Shown piece by piece: positions 55,901-64,000 of a DNA stretch of 64,000 nucleotides (the first letter of the stretch is position 1; the number at the start of each line of letters is the position of its first letter). Origin of the DNA: Paramacrobiotus metropolitanus (lineage: Eukaryota; Tardigrada; Eutardigrada; Parachela; Macrobiotidae); assembly GCF_019649055.1 (NCBI RefSeq), contig NW_026570304.1:496001-560000 (forward strand). Reading direction: 5' to 3'. The translations under genes were made by a program, and so were the position numbers. Under the pieces are notes generated by a model. That model saw only the letters and a list, made by a program, of their open reading frames with translations, was not told the DNA's origin and made no database searches.

Positions 55901-57952
55901 GAACAGTTGGCAATATTTAAGCATATTTTGATTTATTCCTGCGTTGCGTACTTCTGGCTGAGAAAGCGAAACAAGATTTCAAAGAAAGTTCCCTGTTCTG
56001 GTATAAATCTGTCCAGCGCCCTATTTGACAGGGCATAACAGCATAAAAAGTGCCATTTAGAAACTTTTTTTACGCGAGTTTTCGCACTCTTAAAAATAGC
56101 TTCGGAAACTATCACTCATTATTCAGTAACACTCGCCCTCGTCCATGTGCCTGAGAGGCACATTTATTTATCCAGAAATTTATGGAACGTTACTGTGGCA
56201 GTTGACTTCTTCCAACCTAACCTGAATTCCTCGGAAAATTTGTTTGCTTATCTTTTATTTAAACAGTCGGTAAGAAACAACTGAGCTGAATATTTTAAAA
56301 CAACGAAATCCAATCGCTTCCGGTTGGTGTACAAATGGCAGCCTCCCAGTGTGGCAGTGTGATTTGGCATTGCTGCGAATTTTTTTGCGAAGTTCTCGCT
56401 TCTTTTCAGTTTACTGATAGTTTACCGATTCAAAAGCAGTTCTAGTTGAGTGCTTAATGAAAAAGATGAACAAAGTGTAAAAAACCTTCTGCAAGAATTT
56501 CAGACCGTTCTACACCAGATTGGGACGAAACCAGGGGGTGCACCTGCGCGGCACACAAGAAAACTATGTGTAAATAAACCATAAACGAGTGCGAGTGCTA
56601 AGTAAGCAAGCGCGTTGCTCAAGACGGCCGGAAGGCAAATGGGGCTCCGGTTATCGAATGCCATAAATGACCTTCTGGTCATCCGTACATTTGAGAACAA
56701 AACACAGACGGTTCAAACTAACGCTCGATCTATGGCATTACAAGTTAAGCATCCACTATCTATTGTCGCAAAGGGCGTAGCTGAGAACGTCCTGCTACCC
56801 AGAGTACTGTTATTTAAATTGCAAAACTTCATTAATACTCAAATAAAATGGAGTTTTTGTTTGGCAATAACCACTACACATAACAAAATGCCTGCGCGCT
56901 GTACAGTGATTAAAATGATTAATTTAATAAAATGGATATTCACGGAGATGTTGCAGAATCGGACGTACCTGATTAACATAACGAAGAATACAGATAAGGA
57001 GAACCGTTTAAATAATTTTCTAATAATTTAAACGTCCAATTTTATCATAAGCAGGAATTAATCAGTCAAATTTTATCATAATCAAGAATTAATTAGTCAG
57101 ATTATATTTTTATCATAAGCAAAAAGATATAGGCAAATGAGAATGCTTGTTTATCCACAAGACTGTGCAACGTGTTCCGGCTGGAGAAATTTGTAGTCGA
57201 CAACCACCTCCAGCAGGAGCACATTACACAGGTGTGTGCCAACGCCTTTGTTCCAAGGAAAGGCTTACCGTGCAGTCGGCTGATTGTATTCACAAGCAGC
57301 TAGCCTCGGCACGCCAGGGAAAGTGCTTTTTACCGCCAGAAGGTGAACGGGGTGGTTGGTGGAATTGTGGATTGTGGAAGTTGATTCCATCCATCCTGTC
57401 TGCCAACAAAATTTTACGACCTGTCCATCAATATCCAGCACAAAAATCTGCAGAATTTCGAAAGTCTGGACTTTAATTATTACAAACCCGTTATACACAA
57501 AAAAAACATTATCTTTAACGTTGACATGAAAAAAGTTTTGCAATTGTACCAGGTTTTACATACAGATAAGTGACTTTTTTGCAATGTAACTAACAATATC
57601 AGCCACTGGACTACATTGCTTCCTCAGACCACACATTAAAAACGAACAGAAGAAAATTACAAGAAAGTACTTGCAGCTTAGGACGAAATGGTCACATACC
57701 CGAAATACAGTATCCACATTCAATACGCATGCTGCGCAGTGCACTGTACGACTGAGCTAGAATATCGAGTTCGTACAAGTGAACTGCGCCGCATGCGTAT
57801 CGTACAGAATTCAAGGATGGGGTTATGCGACCCTTTTGTCCTAAGCTGTAATTAATTCACCGAAGAGAACGAAGGTCTCTGTGTTCAAGAAAACACGACA
57901 TTTTGTCTGTTCTTTGACACTGTACTTAGTGAATTTCGTTATTATATAGATA
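52991..57952. other. Gene-poor stretch
   Basis: Apart from the retroelement scrap at 53880-54085, I see no supported coding sequence. AT-rich words (aataattttaat) repeat near 54995-55035. Confidence 0.45.
53880..54085 (+). mobile_element. Second, decayed retroelement C-terminal fragment
   Basis: LAVETFGTFG, FAGRKIRDVTGN and a later cgctgccgctgttttgggca phrase parallel 33500-33660 (AVETLGVLG, FIGRLIRGKTGE, tgctgccgctgtgttgggca). Confidence 0.55.
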
Positions 57953-58060
57953 TAGGGGGACAAATGTTTCTAGCCGAACCAATCCCTTGTACTTCTGATG
58001 TAAGCCAGCTGGTGGTTTACGTTGTGGCTGTACAGCGTTTTATGTAAAGCGCTGCTATTA
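57953..58060 (+). repeat. Left TIR of the Tc1/mariner element
   Basis: It ends around tttatgtaaagcgctg and matches the reverse complement of 59755-59854. Confidence 0.85.
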
Positions 58061-58265
58061 AGATACATGTACAAGTTAAATGCAGAAAACGCGCAGGTAG
58101 CACGCACCGTTCATCGCCGTATTTGTGCGCTAGCATCTTCTCGATAAAAATGCCTCATCCTGTTTTAATAATTTTGAGTTTACTCATTTATCGAGCACAC
58201 TGTGAACATTTATTGCGGTAATTCAGGAAGGATTTTTTTTATTATCAGGCTGTAGTTTCTACAAA

Positions 58266-59461
58266 ATGTACGAGTACCCAAATATCTATACGATCGACAA
58301 ATACACCGTACAACGCGTATTTTACCTGAAAAGCATCGGGAAGCGGTATGCAGATATCGCGGATGAGTTTGGGCATTACAAGTCTTTTGTTCATTATATT
58401 GTAACTCACTTTCTTCCCGACGGCAGCAGAAAGCCATCAGCACCGAAAAAGCCATGGCAAATCCGAAAAACATCAGCTGTGCATGATAAGAAAATTATCG
58501 ATCTTGTAACCAGAAACCGCACGATCACCCATTCTGATATCCAGAAAATCCTCCAGGAAGGTCCCCATCCAGTTTTTATCAGCAAGCAGACGATCGGTAA
58601 ACGAATACGTGCGGCTGGTTTTCACAAGACATCATGCATTCAGGACGAGCTCACCCCCGAAGCCAAAAATAAACGCCTGGAATATTGCCATAGGCATCGC
58701 GTTGCAGTGGGAAGAAACCCGAAGCACTATCACTACTGGCTGTTCTCCGATGAATCTACTTTTCGCTTAGTCGGGAATAAAGTGCAGGTAAAAATTAGGA
58801 AATAAGACAATCACAGAAGTAGTCTTTCAGAAACAAAAGAACGGAAACCAAATGAGCAACACAATGAATGAACGCTATGAATGAACCTTGATGTCTGCAG
58901 ATATGGCGGCGGAAAGGCGAGTCCAAATATCAGCATAATCTGCAAATTCCAGTCGGAAATAATCGAAAGATTGGCATTATGTATTGGGGTTGTATATCAC
59001 GAGTTGGGCCAATAAGTTTAGTCGAAATTCCTGGACGTTTCAACAAGGAGAAGTACGTAGAAATGTTACGAAAAGAGCTTTTGCCAGTGTTGGATGAGAT
59101 GCGCGAAGACGGCCCAGTAACGTTCATGCAGGACGGTGCGAGCTCTCACACTGCGCAATACACAATGGATTTTCTTCAGAAAGAAAAAATTTGCGTCCCT
59201 ATCTGGCCTCCTAAATCTCCTGATCTGAACCCAATCGAAAATATTTGGGGCATTATGAAGGACTACATTAACCACCGCTACTCCCCGAGAACCCCAGATG
59301 AGTTGCGAAAGTATATTGCAGAGGCATGGCAGTACATCACGGACAAAGTTAATTTCAAGAAACTTTACAACAGTCTTCCTGGCCGCATCGAGGCAGTAAT
59401 TAAAAACCGCGGTGCCAGAATCAGTACAAAATCCGGATCTTTTTTAAAACCAGTGAAATGA
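58266..59461 (+). CDS. Tc1-type DD34E transposase with one intron
   Basis: Exons 58266-58787 and 58901-59461 (phase 0, gtaaaa...tctgcag, 113 nt) give 360 residues. The N terminus is helix-turn-helix-like (YTVQRVFYLKSIGKRYADIA, then ITHSDIQKIL...SKQTIGKRIRAAG). The catalytic triad is visible: Asp in FSDESTFR, Asp in MQDGASSHTA, and Glu in SPDLNPIENIWG, with 34 residues between the last two. No stop or frameshift interrupts the spliced frame. It would cut and paste the element at TA sites. An intron in a Tc1 transposase is uncommon; the unspliced frame stops at 58803. Confidence 0.88.
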
Positions 59462-59754
59462 GATTTAGCAGAGATTTTATTTTTAGGCGTTGCAGTTTTA
59501 ACGGATTTTATTGTTATGTAGGTTCAGTATTAAAAAATATTATTTTAATTTTAAGGAGCACTAATCTGCTTTGATATCAGAATTGCATAAGTTTGTTTCA
59601 GCGTTGCGATGTTGCCTGATTATAAATGATTAATGGATGCAGTTTGATTAATTAATGTTGAATTTTATGGATTTTATTTTCATTTTTCATTGTACCTGAT
59701 TTTACTGTACATAAAAGCCTTGCGCAGTTAACAGCGCATGTACCGTCAATCTTA

Positions 59755-59854
59755 ATACCAGCGCTTTACATAAAACGCTGTACAGCCACAACGTAAACCA
59801 CCGGCCGGCTTACATCAGAAGTACAAGGCTAGGCTAGACACATTTTTCCCCCTA
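59755..59854 (-). repeat. Right TIR of the Tc1/mariner element
   Basis: It begins at cagcgctttacataaaacgc and ends ccccctA at the TA target. Confidence 0.85.
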
Positions 59855-59945
59855 TAGTTACATTTTTGTGTAGTCACCGGCAACGGCAAAACACCGGCAG
59901 AACTTTTGTGTAGTCAATACGGCCACAGAAAAAAATGCAAAATTA

Positions 59946-60152
59946 TTATACCAACCTGGGATTACCTGCTGAATAGTGTGCCAGTTGTTGCGTGGCCATC
60001 GGCATTGGCAACCGCAGTACACCATACAGCACCGCGCAACTTGTAAAAATGAGTGGTAACGGAAGAATGGATAGCGCAGCGTCGCCAGAAACACAAAAAG
60101 GATTCGAAAATGCGTCGATATGGTCGATCCCAAAAGAATCGTACCGGCGCAT
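59946..60152 (-). pseudogene. Paralogous membrane-protein fragment
   Basis: FSNPFCVSGDAALSILPLPLIF and the following bases are paralogous to 51430-51570. It is a single hydrophobic segment and too short to name. Confidence 0.35.
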
Positions 60153-62929
60153 TATGCGCTCAGATTTTCGAGGTTGCGGACCTGTGATTCGAAGAGAAGT
60201 AGAATAAGTTGTTATGTCAACTTGTCCACAGTCGTGGGGTCATTTGCCGGTAACAAAAGCTCCTTACATCTTCCGCCCTTTTGCAATCCGATCGGGTGAC
60301 CCTTTGATTAACAGCAAAACTGGATGCTTGTGATTGAAATTATAAGCTGGTTACCGTGAACCGGAAATATATATCTTGAAGGCACTGATCGGCACGTTCA
60401 GTTTAACCCATAGTGACACTTCAGCGTGCTCGGTTGGGAAAAAGGCAGACACTTAACTGAGTATCGCCGGTTCTTACGACGGTCAACTCTGCAATTCTTG
60501 GGCATAAAAAAAAGGGATGGATGTCGGTAGTATGTACAAGTTGGCTGAACAAAATGTCTGTCTAACGTTTTGATTTGTTTCTCGCGGGCCCGTTGCCGTA
60601 CCGTTAACTGTTTAGGCTCGTCAGATCAGGAATTTTGTTAGCTATAGAAATCAACAGAATTGTTTTGAAAACATTAAGCCGTGCCCGTTTGCAACGCTGC
60701 TAATTAAAACCGTGTAAGAAGCGTAAAAAAAGTCGTGTCCTAGGTTGCAAATACATAATCCCGTGCCGTTTCTTTCACGTATGAATGTTTTTAATATTTT
60801 GAACTGTTTGGCTTAGAAGAAACCACTTCTTTCAATAATCAAGCAGTTGCAGACATACTGCTTGGGCTAGGCAAATGCCGCAGGTTACACAGTTTGCGCA
60901 CTTTGTGGCTTTCCAAACAAATGCAGGTTTTTATTTCATTTTTGTGAGTATTTTTTGTTCGCGTAAGTACGCGAAACGGCCGCGGGGCAGTTTTTGGAAA
61001 AGGCCGCGCGTGAATGAGCATCAAATCGTCGGAGCAACGAAACGAACTAACACAAACGAGGGTTTCCTAGTGAAGTGGATACGTCTCGCGAATTTAGTTC
61101 TGCGATGCGGCATTGTTAAACATTGCCTCTAAATTCCTGATGTAAAAGTTAACGAGTTTTCCCTTTTTTTAAAGGTAAAACTTTAACGCGAAGGCAAAGC
61201 TTCAAGAAGTCTCGGTCGCCGACTGACAGTGCATCACTGTCATCAGAAACTGTTAGCTATTAGAAGCAACCATTAAAACATTTAAAGCAATCAGTAAACG
61301 CGTTTATGGCAATCCAGAGACTGACAGTGAAAGAAAGAAACCGGCCGCTATATCGTTCAGTGAAGGAACTTTCCAATCAAACTGACCTTTCACTGCAGTC
61401 CTGTGGCGGTCGCGGTTTATTAGTTCAAGGATTAGGAGCTCCTATATCTTACTAGATTAGTTTTTGCAAAGAGCGGGCAGTACACCGAGCCTACTTGACC
61501 GGAACTAAGAATAATAAAGAAAAGAGAGGGCAAGGGTACAGATAATTATACGATACAGTGGGTCTTGTGCTGCCACCCCCGATGTTCAGGGCTTTGCTAA
61601 ACATATTTTGAATACTGCTTCCGCGTGTCCATAACGCAATTAACGTTTTAAGCAATAAACATCCGCAGTTTAAGAGACGCCCATAGACAGCAGGAAAAGC
61701 GGAAGCGGTTTTTGTAGAATCATACGTCCATGTATTACATTGTACGTTGCAATGACCATTCATTAACGTATTCTGACGTTGCAGTAAGCAATTCTTTATT
61801 GGTACTTCAAGTTTCAAGTTCACTGGTTTTGAGCTTGTATAGTACATTAACATATTGCCCAAGTGTGAGCTTCAGTGCTTGTATAAAGTTTTATTATTTC
61901 TTGAAGTCATTAGTCGGTGCTACAGTATTACCGGTACAAAACCATTTAGTAAAATATGATTTCAAATTTTTAATACGCAGTATAGAATGAAAATTGAATA
62001 AAAAAATTGTAAATAATTATTAGATTTGCATGGTGTAACAGGCAAGCGCGGGGAGATCACGAGTGTGCTTTATTGTACAAATAAAGGGAACAATGCTGCG
62101 TGATAGCAGGGAAAGCAAGACAAAGCACTGATGGCTAAGCAAGCAAGTGAATGCTAAAAAGGGCTCTTGAGCGTCCGTCAAGGCGTGAAAGAAGCAACTG
62201 GCGGCAAGCACGTGCTGTGTGCCATCAGCTGCGTGATGATGCGCAGACTGGACTCAATCCAACGCGAGCGTATGAACGCTGAGTCATACTGCGAGAGAGG
62301 AACGAGAGAGCAAGTATGCTCAGTGTGTGCGCTGCGTATATCCGCTTCAGCGGATGTGAGTGCAGTGCAGCAGCACACGTACGTACAGCGAGAGAGGCGA
62401 TAACGGCAAGCAATGGTGCAAGTACGTCCAGTGTGGACCGTACGCACCAGGCGCAGTCGTACGCCTCTGACATGCCTCTGGGCGGGAATCCGAGCTCCTG
62501 CGAAGGATGCTCCGACTCGGTACCGCACCAGTACCGCACAACTCTCCAGTCGGACCCAATGTGGGGTCGCCGGTACGCGTCCTCTGGCAGTGGGAGTCCG
62601 GTGTCTGGTTGACCGTCCCTTCTTCACTTCCAGACCCATGAGTGGAAACCACTCACGGCCGAAAAAATCCGGAAGCCGCTCGGGCGTTTCGTTGGACCGG
62701 TGATGCTTCTGTTGGCTGGCTTCTCGCTTCTGTTGGCAGCGGAGAACAATGTGAAGAAAAATGTAATGAAAGTTTATGCAGCGCGAAAGAAAATATGAAA
62801 TAAAGTTTAATAACAATTCCAGTGAGCAAAAGGGGTTACAAAACAGATCTGTTAAAGAGATCAAACTAGAAAAATACAATTCCGTTTGTTAGGAGAAATG
62901 CTAAAAAATGCAAAAATCTGTCCGGGGGT
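60153..62929. other. Gene-poor stretch
   Basis: GC rises between 62160 and 62720 and long chance frames appear on both strands there, but none shows protein motifs or a convincing start. No RNA gene is recognised. Confidence 0.45.
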
Positions 62930-64000
62930 CCTATTCCGACTAGGATGACGTCCACGGGGTCTCCTGTCCACTTTCATCCGGCAAGTTGGGTCCGGGGCAT
63001 CGGTTCCCGGGTCACCCGTCGTAACCGGTTAAATTCACCGAGGTCGGATAAGCACGGTTAAACACTTACTTCCGACTCGTATCCGTCCGTTCGGGATAGA
63101 GAGGCACTGTTGCGATTGCAAATGCCGAAGCATCCTCTCTGAATGGGGAATAGGACCGAGGTCGGTTTGACCAAGGTCGGCCTACCGGTAGGGCGGCTGG
63201 GGAAATTCGGCTATGTTCCGAATTCTTAAAGTCCAGGTCGGAAAAGGCTGTATGTAAGTCATGCGGCCTGTGTGGTCGTCATGTACAGCAGTTCCGTTCA
63301 AGAGTGGTCGGTTACAACCGTTCAATCTGCTACCACGAGCCTGATTTGGAGCTATCCGAGTCGAACTGGCTCGAAGGTCCGCTCGGAATTCATAAGTTTC
63401 TTCGGCGGAAGTATCAAGTCGACTTCCCTCCGATTTGTTCCGTTGTTATCCGATCTTCTGCCGAGGTCGGTCGTCCTATCCGCCGGTGGTCGACCAGGAT
63501 TAACCTGCAATGACATGCCCATGTGGGGCTAAACAAGTTCCTTCAAGTCGAATTCGTCCACTGCCGATAGTTGTCGTTCTTCTTCCGTCATGTTGACTAA
63601 GTTGCCGACTTCCGACATGTAGTTGGTTATGGTCGACTTCGGGAGGTCGGGTGAACTATGTTTCCATCCGTCCGAAGGTCGGATTTTTCCGTTAGGAGGT
63701 CGGTTCTCGACTTCTGAATGCCTTTGCCGACTTGTTGTCGTACCCTCCCGACTTCTATGCGGTCGGTTCTGACCTCGGCTTGGGGTCGGATATCCGTATC
63801 CGAGTTCGGAGGTCGGTTATTTTCCGACTTCCCCAGGTCGGATAAACTTTGTGTCTATCCGCCGGGAATGTAAGTTCTTCCACTGAGAGGTCGATTTCGT
63901 ACTTCTAGTTGGTTTTCCGAGCTGTTGTCGCTTACTTCCGACCTCCATCTGGTGGTTGTCAACTTCATTTTAGGAGTTCTGTGCGTTCGGCTACAGTTGG
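62930..64000. repeat. GGTCGG-rich degenerate repeat block
   Basis: About a dozen aggtcgg words, mostly preceded by g or c and followed by (a/t)ta or ttt, occur between 63030 and 63900, interleaved with ttccgactt. Spacing is irregular and no clear period is seen. The block continues past the window edge. Confidence 0.7.

Larger units (their letters stand above)
57953..59854 (+). mobile_element. Tc1/mariner transposon, ~1.9 kb
   Basis: TIRs of ~110 bp begin TAGGGGGAC/AAAATGT and include cttctgatgtaagcc and gtttacgttgtggctgtaca. TA dinucleotides flank both ends (57951-57952 and 59855-59856). The element encloses one transposase gene with an intron. Arms differ at a few positions near the tips. 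Confidence 0.9.

Noticed and set aside
62178-62879. 233-codon minus-strand frame
   Set aside because: It is long because the region is GC-rich and stop-poor; frames are open on both strands and no protein pattern is seen.
1-64000. CRISPR arrays, bacterial operons, riboswitches or rRNA genes
   Set aside because: No regularly spaced identical repeats, no Shine-Dalgarno organisation, and spliced metazoan-type genes throughout; no rRNA signature was seen.

Overview
This is animal genomic DNA. It shows GT-AG introns of about 50 to 500 nt, a multi-exon BTB-Kelch gene, a dispersed multi-exon F-box gene family, a Polinton/Maverick, a Tc1-type transposon and decayed non-LTR retrotransposons. Small introns and fast tandem turnover of Kelch and F-box genes suggest a small invertebrate. 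A tardigrade-like ecdysozoan is my guess, but nothing here proves the taxon.

1-498: last exon and 3' flank of a Kelch gene (copy A). 499-15062: a 14.56 kb Polinton/Maverick with ~205 bp terminal inverted repeats (TIRs), AG...CT termini and a 5-bp target duplication (gtttc). Its minus-strand morphogenesis block runs, 5' to 3', putative minor virion protein, basic core protein, double-jelly-roll major capsid protein and adenain-type protease. A plus-strand block carries the packaging ATPase and conserved small proteins. The replication and integration side, on the minus strand, carries protein-primed DNA polymerase B, a Cys-rich protein and a DDE integrase with a chromo-like tail. Two cargo genes are unusual. 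One is a four-exon gene for a ~540-residue protein containing a gapless histone H3 fold between an acidic arm and an Arg/Gly-rich arm. The other is a type I membrane protein with a Cys-capped leucine-rich repeat. Six ~80 bp inverted-repeat cassettes recur only inside the element. One coincides exactly with a polymerase intron and another ends at the acceptor of the histone-gene intron. The integrase and protease frames are broken at homopolymers or short indels, and the polymerase lacks its N-terminal exonuclease region, so the copy is young (near-identical TIRs) but probably not autonomous as sequenced.

15063-36200: an interleaved, decaying array of BTB-Kelch and F-box genes. It holds Kelch copy B (pseudogene), F-box copy 1 (scrambled pseudogene), F-box copy 2 (pseudogene), Kelch copy C (six exons, one frameshift), a Kelch exon 5 relic, F-box copy 3 (pseudogene), F-box copy 4 (two disabling indels), F-box copy 5 (intact, four exons, 624 aa) and F-box copy 6 (fragment). 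Both families are typically substrate adaptors of cullin-RING ubiquitin ligases, so this looks like a birth-and-death cluster of degradation adaptors.

36200-64000: gene-poor, repeat-rich DNA. It contains minisatellites, hairpin/MITE-like elements, a 5'-truncated jockey/CR1-like reverse transcriptase (44963-46447, minus), other retroelement tails, a possibly intact Tc1/mariner transposon with an intron in its DD34E transposase (57953-59854), two small paralogous membrane-protein fragments, and a GGTCGG-rich terminal block.
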